Shown in pieces: positions 20,976 through 32,529 of a stretch of 64,000 nt of DNA (positions within the stretch are counted from its first letter, which is position 1; every line of letters starts with the position of its first letter). The notes beneath the pieces are model-generated. The model searched no databases. It worked only from the letters and a program-made list of their open reading frames with translations, and was not told the DNA's origin. Location of the stretch: positions 33,934,017 to 33,998,016 of the forward strand of contig NC_023749.2 in assembly GCF_000499845.2 (NCBI RefSeq), read 5' to 3'. Both the position numbers and the translations under genes were made by a program. The stretch is from Phaseolus vulgaris. Its lineage: Eukaryota > Streptophyta > Magnoliopsida > Fabales > Fabaceae.

Positions 20976-23566
20976 ATGGCTCGCTCAAAGATCACCCCAA
21001 ATCCTCCTCCCTCGTCACGTAACCCTCCGTCTCAAGCACACAACCCCCCACGAGCACCTGGTGCTTCTTCTTCCCAGGCTGAGAGGCCTGCAGCCTCTCG
21101 CCCTGACCTGGCTCAGGCTACTCCACCGGTCGCCGGAGGTGCCTCCATTCCTTCCCCAGACTTCAAAAAGCTATACCCATGGGCCACCCCGACTTTGTTG
21201 AAGGAAACTTCCTCAGTAAATTCTGTTGGGACAGTTCTTTGATTGAAGAAAGGGGACGAGCCCCACCTGTCGTTCCACAAGGAGCACGACGACAAGATGA
21301 TGGTGCTACCTTGCCCCCCCGAGGTGCCAGTTTGTGCAGACGACAAAGGGAATAACGGCGAGTTGTTTTGCTTCATATACACCACCTTATTCAAGAAGGT
21401 GAAACTTAGGTTTCCCTTCACTCGTTTCGAAAGGGAGCTACTCACCGAGCTTGACATCGCCGCCGCCCAGCTCCATCCCAACAGCTGGGCATTCGTGCGG
21501 GCGTTTCAAATCATGTGCGCACATCTGGGACTGCCAGCGTCAGTGGACGTTTTCCTTTTCCTGTTTGAAGCTAAGCATCCAGGAGATCGCCTCTGGGTGA
21601 GTCTGAACGGGATTGCTGGGAGGTCGATCTTCTCTATCTTCCAGCAATCCTATAAGGATTGGAAAGGCAAATTTGTCCAAGTGCGCCCAAACGACCAGGA
21701 CGCCTCGCTGCTCGACGGCTTTCCCTTGTATTGGGTAAACAAGGGAAATAAAGAATCCAAGGGAAGCTTCAGGAGGCCAAGGAGCCCCGACAACATGGGA
21801 GCCTTGGACAAAGATCTGTGCCTCTTCTGGAAGAGCGTGGCAGACACCAACATCACTTTCCTCACCACTGCGCTCATCTCCTTCGAGTTCTTCGAAGATC
21901 AACTCGAGGCTCGCATAGGTTAGTGCTTCAACGTTTAAGTCTTTGCCCTGTGCTGTTCCTCTGTTAACTGCTGCTGGGCGTCTTGTCGGTTGTGCACAAG
22001 ACTTGGGTTTTATTTTCTGCATCATTTGTTTGCCTCATTTGCATACTTACTTATGTGTTTATTTCTGTCTCTGAGCTGACTTGTATACCTTCGTATTATG
22101 CAGATCTCATGTTGGGCAAGGGAAAACTGGCTGAATTGAGGGCGCTCGCCCGAGCCCATGGGTTGGCATCGGGCTCCCAAACTGTGCCCAATTCAGTGGT
22201 GGAGATCGCCGCTGCCCAGGGCAGATCGCCCCCTAAAGGCCCAGCTCCTTCAGAGGCCCAGCCCGCCCAACAACGCAAAAAGCTCATCCTCAGGAAGCCA
22301 AAGAGGAAAACCCCTCAGGTGGTCCAAGAGGATGAAGAAGAAGACGATGAGGCAACTGAAGATGGCCTTATTACCAAGAGGAAGAGGGTGGCGCCTTCTT
22401 TACCACCTGCTCCACCTCCTCTTCCAACGTCAACACCACCTTCCACGCCGACTCCACCTCCAACACTGCTTCCTCCCCCAGCTCCCACATCGCCAGTCCA
22501 AGCAGTTCCCTTGGCGGCGGCATTTCCTGTGATCGAGGCTGCCGAGCCCAACTTTATGGAGAACCCCCCGAGCGCCTCCACGCCATATGTATCTGCTGGA
22601 GGGGGTCCTCCTTCAACCGCCTCAACCGCGGAAGCCGCACCAGGCGGGGATGAAGGTGCTCACAACTCGCCTATCATCATCACCGAATCCCCGCCGTCGC
22701 CACCACGCCAAGAAGCTCCCATTCAACAACCAACTCAAGAAGGTGGTGGCGAGAACCAACAACAGGCTCCCCTGGTGCCCCCACGAGCAAACCTCTCCCT
22801 TGAGGTAAAAAGGGTGTGGGAACCCTTCTCAGCGAAACTCAAGATGATGGCGGAGGATTTCCCCTCCATCATATCCAAAGCTGTGGAGAGTTCCAGCAAG
22901 AAACTCCAGGATGACATCTCCGTGCTCCAAGAGGAGAATCGCCTAATAAGGATCGAGGCGGAGAAGTTATCCTGCAACCTCTTGCTCGCGGAGATCGATC
23001 ACTCCCGAGTGGAGGATGCTATGAGCACCGAGCTTCGGGTGGCACGCAAGGAGGCCACCGATCTACGCCATAAGGTGCAGCTCTTAGCTCAAGAGAAGAT
23101 CGAGCTGGAGAGCAAGCTGGTCCCTTATCGCGTCAAAGTGGCTGACCTGGAGGCGTCGATCAAAACAGATGCCGCCAAGGTAAAAAACCTTGAGAAGAGG
23201 TCAGCAGATCGGGAGGTCTTCTTGGGGAAAGTTGAAAAGGAGAGAGACGACACCATGGCCAAACTTGCCGAGGCTAAAGAGGAGAATGGGAAGATCACCA
23301 CAAAGCTGGCCCAGGCGCAGGCGGAATCCAAGAAGGTTACTGAAGACCTTCTTCAAGCTCGCGAGGGGGCTGAAGAACTGAAGCAGCAGAACGAGGGGCT
23401 CAAGAAGCAGATTGAAGAACTCGAGCTGATCTCCGCCCAAATTCTTGCTGCTGGGTTCGACGCCGCCTTGGAGCAGTTCGCCTGCCAATATCCTGATCTG
23501 GACCTCTCCATGGTGTCTCTCAACAACGAAGTGGTGGACGGGAAGATTGTTCCTTCTGAAGACTAG
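20976..23566 (+). CDS. Antisense extra ORF of element A: PF04195-like plus coiled coil
   Basis: Exon 1 is 20976-21918 and exon 2 is 22104-23566, with a 185-base GT-AG intron and a phase-1 junction that restores Asp. Together they would encode about 801 residues, with one in-frame TGA at 21240. The N-terminus is Pro/Ser-rich. YPWATPTLLKETS begins the domain called Transposase_28 / putative gypsy-type transposon (PF04195), with LHPNSWAFVRAFQIMC and RLWVSLNGIAGRSIFSIFQ (about 90-315). A Lys-rich basic stretch and a long Pro-rich linker follow, then a coiled coil from about residue 590 to 775 (KKLQDDISVLQEENRL onward). Extra ORFs like this occur in plant Tat-lineage elements between pol and the 3' LTR; their function is unknown. 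Despite the name there is no evidence for a transposase. Confidence 0.8.
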
Positions 23567-24171
23567 TTGCTTCCCTCCATCCATTATTCCTATGCTTTCT
23601 CCTTTACACATATTTGACTTGTAATAAATTTTTTCCTTTTTCTGCACATGTATTTTGAACTGATGCTACTTATGTTATGACATTTCCCGCTTCTTTTTAT
23701 AATCTCTTCTCGTTAACTTTATCTTCCTCGCATAAATCTCTTAGATGAAATTAACTTAGTAACTCCGCGAGCGCGATTGTATACTAACTGCTTCGAACCA
23801 TCAGCTTTCGAATGATAACATTCTAACAACTTGTAACCTCAAGGTAATGAACCTTAGCGCGAAATCACTTTTTCGAATAACGAGCTTCAACCCAACTAAT
23901 GGCTTAAGACACAGCCCACCTGATCTGCCTTATCAAAACGGGCCTTAGCTTTCTCGCCATCGCTTGAATTTCTCCTGGTCGCCAAAGACTCTTGGCGATA
24001 CTAGCTTCCTCTTTCCTTCACAACTTGGCCCTTGTTCCTTTATCTGGGGGTAGAGGCGCCTTTCGGATCCTCCTCTACCTCCCTGAGCCTCGGAACAAGG
24101 AATCAGGTGGCTAGGCGTTCTCTTCGAACCTACCTTAGCCACCCTCCGAACTTCTTCCACCCTTTACACCA
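23567..24171. other. Element A spacer downstream of the extra ORF
   Basis: Non-coding internal DNA between the extra ORF and the minisatellites, moderately GC-rich, with no domain visible in any frame. Confidence 0.5.
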
Positions 24172-24514
24172 TACCTGAACCCGTTCGAGACGAGAAGGAT
24201 TTTATCTTGCCTGAACTCGCTCATCGGCGAGAAGGTCTTTAACTCGCCTGAACTCGCTCATCGGCGAGAAGGTCTTTAACTCGCCTGAACTCGCTCATCG
24301 GCGAGAAGGTCTTTATCTCGTGCCTCTACATTGCCCCAGGGGTTACATCTTCTCTCCCCCAGAAACACTGAGGACTTTTTGCTGGTGCCTCTACATTGCC
24401 CCAGAGGCTACATCTTCTCTCCTCTGGAAGCACTGAGGACTTTTTACTGGTGCCTCTACATTGCCCCAGAGGCTACATCTTCTCTCCTCTGGAAGCACTG
24501 AGGACTTTTTACTC
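24172..24514. repeat. Two minisatellites inside element A
   Basis: First array: 37-bp unit with CTGAACTCGCTCATCGGCGA, starting near 24210, 24247 and 24284, with a partial unit before. Second array: 65-bp unit starting GTGCCTCTACATTGCCCCAG at 24320, 24385 and 24450. Degenerate relatives of both continue to about 24640. They sit between the integrase end and the extra ORF. Confidence 0.88.
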
Positions 24515-24904
24515 TTCCTCGCCTGCACTCGCTCGACGGCGAGGAGGTCTTTATCTCGCCTCAGGACGCGCGAGGGCGTTGAGGTCTTTTAACTGGTGCC
24601 TCCGATCGCCGAAAGACGATGAGGACTTTAACTTTAACTGATGTCGCCAATCGCCGAAAGCATGCAACATAACTTCAACTTGCCTTAAATCACATATAAG
24701 TGACAAGGTCTTTCTTCAAAACTTTCGGAAAACAACAAGCATGCAATCTAAAACACTTTAAACTTTGAAAACTCTTCTTTATTGGGCGGCCTCATTAAAA
24801 ACCCTCCTTAGGGAAAAAAGAGTGCCCCCTCCAAACTGTTTTAACAGAAACATTGTAAAGCACTTCGTGTTTGTTTTTACTTACAAAGTTCTTAACTGTA
24901 ATAT

Positions 24905-25896
24905 AACTTGAGGTGCGTGGTGTTCCAAGTGCGAGGAATCGCCCCTCCTTCCAATGTTTCTAAGCGGTAGGCGACGTTCCCGAGCGCCTCGGTTATTCTG
25001 AACGGTCCCGTCCACTTAGGCGACAACTTATTCTCCATCTCGTACTAGTGGGCCTTCCTCATCACCAGGTCGCCTTCTCTGAACTGTCTTGGCATCACCT
25101 TCGAGTTATATCTTCGTTCAATCCTTCTTTTCACCGCCTCAGCTTTCAATCTCGCCTCCTCCCTGACCTCATCCAGCAAATCCAGATTCAGCCTTCTTTG
25201 CTCATTCGAGTCTTCCGCTACAAAGTTCTAGAATCTCGGCGAGCTCTCTTGGATTTCCACTGGAATCATTGCGTCGCATCCATAGACCAGGCTGAACGGG
25301 GTCTCATGGGTTCTTGACTGCTCGGTGGTGTGGTACGCCCAGACTATACGGGGTACCTCCTCAGCCCAGCTTCCTTTGGCTTTCTCTAGTCTTCTCTTCA
25401 AGCCTCTGAGTAGTACCCAATTGGCTGACTCTACTTGGCCATTCGTCTGAGGGTGCTCGACGGATGCAAATACTTGTTGAATTCCCACTCCTTCACACAG
25501 CTTCTTCAACAGGTGACTTGCAAACTGAGTCCCATTGTCCGATACCAGGCGCTTGGGCACACCAAACCGGCACACAATGTTCTTCCCCACGAAACCCTCG
25601 ATCTTGTGTGCGGTGATCTGGGCCACTGGTTCTGCTTCGATCCACTTGGTGAAATATTCATCTGCCTGATCGCCAGCGGGAATGGTCCCAGGATGTCGAT
25701 TCCCCATGTATGAAACGGCCAAGGGCTGTAAATCGACTTCAACTCCTCGGGAGGCGCCTTGTGCCAATCGGCATGCTGCTGGCATTGCTTGCAGCACTGC
25801 GCATACTTCTTGCAGTCTTCTCTCATTGTTGGCCAGTAGTAACCTGCACGGAGAGTCCTTGCGGCCAGAGCTCGACCCCCGACGTGGCTTCCGCAT
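24905..25896 (-). pseudogene. Element A integrase, catalytic core and C-terminus
   Basis: Minus strand. DEYFTKWIEAEPVA is followed by VPKRLVSDNGTQFASHLLKK (second Asp), EHPQTNGQVESANWVLL (catalytic Glu) and the usual AYHTTEQSRTHETPFSLVYG. The C-terminal part below 25228 continues after an in-frame stop (after SSPRF) with EEARLKAEAVKRRIERRYNS, REGDLVMRKAH, another stop, and KLSPKWTGPFRI to about 24905. The joint to the preceding frame near 25685 has a deletion just after the first catalytic Asp motif. The enzyme would be truncated. Confidence 0.88.
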
Positions 25897-27635
25897 ATCC
25901 CTTCATGGAGCTCTGCCATAATTCTTGTACATTTCTCGCCATGCACACATTCCAGGAGTGGGTGAGTGAACCCAAACCTATACAGCTCGCCATCAATCAT
26001 TGTGAACTTGCTAGAATTCTTCTTTATCTTCCTAGCCTCTGTCGGATCCAGCGGGAGAAGGCAATCCGCCAGGCATCGCTTGTACTGCGTTACCCAGGTG
26101 TCTGGCTCATGCGTAGCGCAGACCTGCGTCATGTTCACCCTCTCCCCCCGACATGCTCTTATTCTCGGCGATCTCAAGGTTTCTTGAGTCAAAGACCTGG
26201 TACTCCTTGCCGCTTTCTCCGTCGATTTGCTTATCTGAAGAACCAGGTGATTTGCCACAAATGCTCTAGGCGTCTTCACAGTTTCTTGAATCACCGTCCT
26301 CTGCCTACCCCCTTTGCCTGAACTGGCAAGCTTAGCTAGCAAGTCAGCTCGGGCATTCTGCTCCCTGGGCACATGCACCACTTCAAAGGAGACAAAGGAA
26401 CTCTTCAATTCCTGTACATACTCCAGGTAAGCCGCCATTTGTGGATTTTTAGCCTGGAACTCGCCTGTTACTTGTCCCGTAACTAACAGCGAGTCACTCT
26501 TAGCCATCAGCACCCTAGCTCCCATCTCCTTGGCCAGCAAGATACCGACGATCAACGCCTCATACTCTGCTTGGTTGTTGCTGGCCTTGAAGGCAAACCT
26601 CAAGGATTGTTCAATCAGCACGCCGTTGGGTCCCTCCAAGATGACCCCAGCACCGCTACCCTGCTGGTATGACGATCCGTCCACTGAAAGGACCCAACGG
26701 AAGTCATCCCCCTTAACTCGTGTCGCTTCAGACAAGAGCTCGACCACGAAGTCTGCGAAGATCTGCCCCTTGATCGGACCTCGGGGCTCATACCTGATGT
26801 CGAACTCCGACAGCTCTACCGCCCACTTCACCATCCTCCCCGCAACGTCGGGCTTCTTCAAGACCTTCTGAATGGGCAAGTCGATCATCACCAGTATCGT
26901 GAAGCTATGGAAATAGTGGCGTAACCTCCTTGCCGAAAAGACTACTGCCAGTGCAGCCTTCTCCAGGGCCTGATATCTCGTTTCGGGGCCCTGCAACACC
27001 TTACTAACAAAACAAATAGGCTTTTGAGCCTGATCTTGGTCTTGGGCGAGCACCGCACTCACCGCCCTCTCAGTTACAGCAAAATACAACCTGAGAGGGG
27101 TTCCCACCAGCGGTTTGCACAAAACCGGCGGGCTCGCCAGATACCCCTTAAGCTTGACGAAGGCTTCTTCACACTCCTTCGTCCTGGCAAATTTGTTATT
27201 CCGCCTTAAACACTGGAAATATGGATGGCCCTTCTCTCCGCTAGCCGACACGAAGCGAGACAGGGCGGCCATCTGACCTGTAAGCTGTTGTACTTCCTTC
27301 ACGGTGGCCGGGCTCCTCATCGCCAATATGGCGGCACACTTATCAGGGTTGGCTTCTATTCCTCTCTCAGTTAAGAGGAAACCCAAGAACTTCCCAGCCT
27401 CCACGCCAAAGATGCACTTCTCGAGATTCAGCTTTAACCTGAACTTGGCGATCGTGGTGAACAACTCCTCCAAGTCCTCCGCGTGCTTGCTCTTCTCCGG
27501 CGAGGTCACGACCATGTCATCTACGTATGCTTGCACATTTCTTCCCAGCATTGTGCAAGTACCCGATCCATCAACCTCTGGTACGTGGCCCCCGCGTTCT
27601 TTAGCCCAAATGGCATCACCTTGTAGCAGTAGCAC
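25506..27635 (-). pseudogene. Element A RT palm, RNase H, second RNase H, integrase N-terminus
   Basis: One minus-strand frame. It begins in RT at GRNVQAYVDDMVVTSPEKS (YVDD active site), then LKLNLEKCIFGVEAGKFLGF and the connection domain. RNase H: PLRLYFAVTERAVSAVLAQD to ALEKAALAVVFSARRLRHYF. A second RNase H starts at WVLSVDGSSYQQGSGAGVIL, with NNQAEYEALIVG and later REQNARADLLAKLASSG. The integrase zinc domain is HEGICGSHVGGRALAARTL with CKQCQQHADWH, then WGIDILGPFPLA with the first catalytic Asp. A frameshift at about 27548 separates it from upstream RT, and another at about 25685 from the rest of integrase. Confidence 0.92.
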
Positions 27636-29224
27636 GATCTCTCGGTCATGAAGGCAGTCTTCTCTTCATCCATGGGATGCATCTTGATCTGGTTATACCC
27701 CGAGAAGGCATCCAGGAAACTCAACAACTTACACCCTGCAGCACTGTCCACCAGGGCGTCTATGCTTGGTAAAGGATACGAATCCTTTGGGCAAGCTTTG
27801 TTCAGATCAGTGAAGTCGACGCACATGCGCCACTTCCCATTGCTCTTCTTTACCAGCACGACGTTGGCCAGCGACTCAGGGTACTGCACCTCCCTGATAT
27901 GGCCTGCAGCGAGGAGCTTCTGGGTTTCGTCTCTAATCGCCTGCCTCCTCTCCTCGTTGAACTTCCTTCTCCTCTGGCGTACCGGTCTGACCTGATTGTC
28001 CATCGCCAAATGATGGCACAAGAAGTCGGGATCGATCCCGGGCATGTCCGAAGCGGACCATGCAAACGCATCCAGATGCCGCTCTATCACCTTGGCGATC
28101 TGGTCCTGGAGCTCAACTTCCAGAGATCTTCCCAGTTTGAAGATCTTTCCTCCGATCTCTCTCTCGAGCCACTGCTCGACGGGTTTTGGTCTGGTTTCTC
28201 TGGCGATCACCGCCCTGGCGATTCCCAGCTCCCTCGCTTCCTCAGGGCGATTCCTCGCCTCTTCTTCCTCTAGACCGGCGTTCCCCTCCCCCAGCTCAGC
28301 ATCCACCATCACCACGTCACTTCCGGCGGTCTCTTCTATTACTGTCGGCCTAGGCTTCACACCAGGAGGCGGGGTGGTTGTCACGTAACTCACCGACCTC
28401 TTGTTCTTCAGGCTGTTCTCATAGCACTTCTTCGCTTCTTTCTGGTCAGATTTGATGGTGATCACCACCCCCTCCATAGACGGCAGCTTCACCTTCATGT
28501 GCCGGGTCGACGGTATAGCGCCTATTCTGTTGAGCGTGGGTCTTCCCAGCAGAATGTTGTATGCTGAAGGAGCGTTCACGACAAGGTACTTGATTTTCTC
28601 TGTTCTCGAACCAGCCTCATCTGTAAACGTAGTCCTCAACTCTATGTACCCCCTGACCTCTACCTGGTCACCAGCGAAACCATACAAACACCCTCCATAG
28701 GGCCTCAGCTGGTCAAGGGGTAGCTCCAACTGCGTGAAAGTCGGCCAGAACATCACGTCTGCTGAGCTTCCTTGGTCCACCAGAACCCTGTGGACCTTCC
28801 TTCCTGCTGTGATCAGCGAGATGACTATGGGGTCGTTGTCATGAGGCACAACATCCCGAAGATCTTGCTTTGTGAACGTAATGTCCACATCCGGCGAGTG
28901 GTCCTCAAACATATCCACCGTCATCACAAACCTCGCATACTTCTTCCTCTGTGATGCGGTGCATCCACCACCCGAGAAACCTCCTGCAATGGTGTGGATT
29001 TCTCCATGGGTAGGCATCTCGTGCTGCTGAGCCTCACCACCTGCTGGATGGGAGCTCGACGCGCCCCCTGCCCTTCTATCCAGCAAATAATCATTCAGGA
29101 ACCCGCTCTTGACCAGGTCGTCGAGCTGGTATCCTAAAGCTAAGCATGAGTCTACGGTGTGGCCAAAGCCCTGGTGGAATTCGCACCAGGCGTCTGGCTT
29201 TGGTCCCAACACCTTATCACCCAC
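27548..29224 (-). pseudogene. Element A protease and RT fingers
   Basis: Minus strand. A knuckle-like CEFHQGFGHTVDSCLALGYQ stands at the start, then the aspartic protease core HRVLVDQGSSADVMFWPTF (DQGS where many relatives have DTGS or DNGS) and AYNILLGRPTLNRIGAIPST. RT fingers follow: RKFNEERRQAIRDETQKLL, WRMCVDFTDLNKACPKDSYP, LSFLDAFSGYNQIKMHPMDE (first RT Asp) and YKVMPFGLKNAGATYQRLMD. The frame ends just before YVDD because of a one-base change near 27548. It overlaps the end of gag by about 70 bases in a different frame. Confidence 0.9.
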
Positions 29225-29234
29225 CTTCTCGCCT

Positions 29235-30315
29235 TCAGCCTAGCTGATATATTGGGAATGACGATCAGGTCCGCCAATCCCATGACAAACTTGTGCTTTG
29301 GCGGGCGATTGTACTCCCGTCGTGCTGGTTGAGAGCGGCCTGGGCCCCTGCCTTTTTTCTTCCTTGGATCGTAAGGATGGCGAGTCCTCTGATCCCTCTT
29401 GGCCGCCGCTGTCTCCAGCACCCTCTGTGGCTGGATCCTGGTCTGGGCACGTGGCCTAGCGGGAGCCACGCTTCCCCTCTTCTCGGCGACCTCACTTTCA
29501 TCGGCGATGTGGGCCACCGCAAGTCGCCTAACCTCAGCAAATGTGGCGGGGTGAGCCCTGATCAACGCCTCGCAGAAGGGTCCCGGCAGCACGCCCTTCT
29601 TGAACGCGTAGACCAACATCTCTTCGTTCTTGGCCGGCGAGCGAACCATCTGCGCCCCAAAACGATTCAAGTAGTTCCTGAGGGACTCTCCCTGGTACTG
29701 CCTTATGTCAAACAGATCATAAGACACCCTAGGCGGCGCCTTGTTCACTATGTACTGCTCGACGAAGATCTTCGAAAACTGTTGGAAATTGGTTATGTGA
29801 CCTGTAGGCAGGCTCACAAACCATTCCAGCGCCGTTCCCTGGAGTGTGCTCACAAACATCTTGCAGTACACGGCGTCTGATCCTCCTGACAGCATCATCT
29901 GCGTATGGAACGTGGTGAGATGTGCCTCAGAATCCTCCACGCCGGTAAAGACAGCCTTCACAGGTACGACGCTCACAGGGATAGGCGTGTCTGTAATCGC
30001 CTGAGCGAAAGGCATAGGGAAAACGCGAGGCGGCGTTGACGGCGCGACCTCTTCAGCGACTGGACGCCCTCGCTGCTCCTGAAGAGCTTGACGCAGTTCC
30101 TCAGTCACTCTGCTAAGCTCATCATTCCTGGCCCGAGAGGCGACCAGGTCCTCGTGCATTCTTGCCTGCTCTATGCGCGAGGCTTCAACATTCGCCTGCA
30201 GCGAACGCATGATTTCCACCATCTGCGCCATAGTCATGGCGCCTTCAGCAGCAACGGGCGCAACTGGACTTGAACGGTTGCTTCTCATTTTTCTCATGAA
30301 ATCCTGACGAATCAC
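29235..30315 (-). CDS. Element A gag
   Basis: A minus-strand ORF of about 360 residues. A helical N-terminus (MAQMVEIMRSLQANVEASRI) leads to the retrotransposon gag domain: VKAVFTGVEDSEAHLTTFHT, then MFVSTLQGTALEWFVSLPTG, FSKIFVEQYIVNKAPPRVS and SLRNYLNRFGAQMVRSPAKN. It ends in a basic segment with DPRKKKGRGPGRSQPARREY. The true frame seems to be lost around 29240, so the last residues, to 29152, are out of register with relatives. Translation into protease would need the -1/+1 switch or is broken here. Confidence 0.88.
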
Positions 30316-30689
30316 AGAGAGCGATGAACAACACCTTCTACAGCGACGATCGATTCAGCGATCAATCGGTCAGAACTTCGCAAAAACTTCGAACAACCTC
30401 ACGAACAAAGCCAACCTTCACAGAAACTCGCGACTCCACCAAAAACCAACGCTTCTTGCACGAAGATCCAAACGAGCAAAAGAACTCAGATCTTACCGGT
30501 TAAAACTCGCGCCAGCAGCGAAAAACCTCACCTCACCGAACAAAAACTCAAACGAACGGTGGAAAACGCGAAACTACCGAACAAAACTTAGATGAACAGC
30601 GGAAAATGGTTGCACCAGCAGACAACCAAACAGAAACCGCAGAAACCTCCAAGAACTCACGCTGTGGATGGGAACAGGTTTTACACGGC

Positions 30690-30707
30690 CCCACGGTGGG
30701 CGCCTGA
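30690..30707 (-). promoter_or_regulatory. Candidate primer-binding site of element A
   Basis: Directly inside the 5' LTR the minus strand reads TCAGGCGCCCACCGTGGG. I do not assign the tRNA. Between this and gag (30316-30690) lies an untranslated leader with no ORF. Confidence 0.55.
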
Positions 30708-31592
30708 TGATCCTGCCTGTTTACCAAAACGCTGGAGCTTTGCCTCGTCAAGCTTGGATCGACTTCTGCGCCGTGTTAGCCTCCGTCCTTCACCGCGATC
30801 CACCTCAAGAACCTGCAAAAGACGAAACGGCGCCGCTGCGGCCGATCGCGCTCCGACGCCCAAGTCAGCGACTGAACCACCAATTACTCAAGAGTAGAAC
30901 TCAAGAACTCTAAGGAACCGTGACCAGTTCTCTCTCAGTGTACTCAAGACTCGCAAGCGTAAAGAAAACAATCTGAACGTGCGTACCTCAGAAGTTCGTT
31001 GGAAACTCTTATATACCTGGGCACTTTCTCTCTCCTGGCAGTTACACATCTGGACACGTGGCTCGCATCCAGCTGTACACGTGCCATCATCTGGAGCATC
31101 CTTGACTTGGGCGCTACTTCTGACTCTTCTTTGGCTAAGTTACTTATGCATGATATACTCAGTGCATAGATGCCTTGGAGCGCGATCCCTTCTGTATGGC
31201 GAGTTCGGGTGCCTTCGTACACACCCTCCCTGTGGTCTCGCCGGCCGCCTTCATGATTTGCCCTACCCGCTTCACTGTACATGTTCAAGTAATCTATCTC
31301 CCGACCTCATCCTCTGGGCATCTGGGAAATGACTAACTGTCTTCATCTCCGGCGATGTCCTCGTTTCGGCGATCTCTAGTCACTTGGTCGCCTGGGTTCA
31401 CATCTGGCGACTTCATCTTCAACTCAGTGACCGCCGGTTTAGGTGTGATGGAGATCAGAGCACGCCAACTCAATAACTGGCGACTACGCGAACCCCCGAC
31501 TTCCTCCCCTTCTGCCAGTCAGGTGTCCCATCCAACACGCCTATATAATAACTCGACGCCACGTCATTACTTCCGTCTACCAGGTCGGTACA
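30708..31592 (-). repeat. 5' LTR of element A
   Basis: 885 bp, TG...CA on both strands, TATATAAGAG box at 31006-31015. Followed by target duplication ATAGC (31593-31597). Confidence 0.93.
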
Positions 31593-32034
31593 ATAGCATA
31601 TAAGACAACTCGCTAAAGGATTAACACAAGGAGTAACTAGAAATAAAAATTCATTGCTGCCTTTTCATGCTTAGCATCGCCTAAGTTAGATTTTCGTTAT
31701 ACTTATTACTTCTTGCTCAGGATGTAGAGATGAATTAGTATGAGTAATAAGGTATTTGTGTGTGTATTGTTAGTAGTTGTGTAAAGGCTTTTGCAATAAG
31801 GCAAGAAAGTTGTTATTTTCATACTCAAGCTAGCAAAAGCTCACTATATGATGTGTGTTAAGATAAGTTAAGGAGTACAAAATGCATTTGTAAAGGTATC
31901 AAAATAACTATACATGACAAAGCAAGTCAATGACGTAAAATGAGAAAAAGCAAAGGTACTGATAACATAAAATCATAAAGTGTTTAAACTGTTCAGATGG
32001 TAAGAGAGTTTAGCATATTACAGACCATAAAATA

Positions 32035-32529
32035 TTACAGACCATCAACCACAGTTTTACCCGGGCCGAGTTCTGCGTAGTCTAGATCGGAATGGAGCAC
32101 TGATGCTTGTTCGATGGTTTCCTCGAATCCTATAAGGTAGGATTGGGTAGCATCTTGCTTGAAAGATTCCCAAGCCTTAGTGAGGTCCTCCCCTTGGCGG
32201 GTTACCACATTCTCCAACTCTACAATTTTGGATAAGAGTTTGTCCTTCTCTTCTACTAAGCTCGTAGCTTCTTGAGCCTTCTCAGCTAGAAGTCGCTTGG
32301 TTTCTTCTTGAAGATTAGTAAGGCGTGTGGCTTCAGGTTGGGCATGGTCGTTCAAGTTGTTGATCTCGGCTTGTAGGTCTTTTACTTCCCTTTGAAGCTC
32401 CACAACCCTTTGATCTTCAGTAGATTTCTGACTTCGTGCTTTAGAAACAGCCAAGAAACCCATTGCAAAGGTCTGCCCAATTTGCTTCATGGTGACATGA
32501 AACAAGTGGTCTTCGTCGAGGGCCATGAG
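32035..32529 (-). pseudogene. Antisense extra ORF of B2, coiled-coil end
   Basis: Minus strand, from the hAT target site to a stop at 32035. DHLFHVTMKQIGQTFAMGF is followed by heptad-rich coiled coil ([39 protein letters not shown]) and a C-terminal ending GFEETIEQASVLHSDLDYAE then TVVDGL. The last part aligns in character with GFDAALEQFACQYPDLDLS and VVDGKIV at the end of the element A extra ORF, which shows the two belong to one ORF family. Confidence 0.8.
32522..32529. repeat. Target-site duplication GCCATGAG of hAT element (left)
   Basis: GCCATGAG precedes TAGGGGTGGC, and an identical 8-mer follows CATCCCTA at 35776-35783. The related B1 copy near 9500 has the site uninterrupted. Confidence 0.92.

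Larger units (their letters stand above)
19496..31592 (-). mobile_element. Complete Tat-type Ty3/gypsy retrotransposon (element A)
   Basis: 12,097 bp with LTRs 19496-20381 and 30708-31592 and an ATAGC duplication. Sense strand is minus: the 5' LTR is on the right, then the primer site, gag, protease, RT, RNase H, a second RNase H, integrase, minisatellites, and an extra two-exon ORF in the opposite direction before the 3' LTR on the left. Two RNase H domains and an antisense extra ORF are features of the Tat lineage. About 14 differences over 886 LTR positions (by eye) give about 98% identity, so the insertion is recent. Frameshifts and stops in pol make it defective. Its left and right flanks rejoin as one sequence when it is removed. 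Confidence 0.95.

Noticed and set aside
22158..22808. Overlapping ORFs in other frames within the Pro-rich exon of element A
   Set aside because: They arise from low-complexity CCA/CCT repeats; the frame with PF04195 continuity and splice sites is the real one.
20976..23566. The PF04195-like ORF as a DNA-transposon transposase
   Set aside because: There is no catalytic DDE pattern; it lies within LTR boundaries antisense to pol and has homologues at the same place in B remnants.
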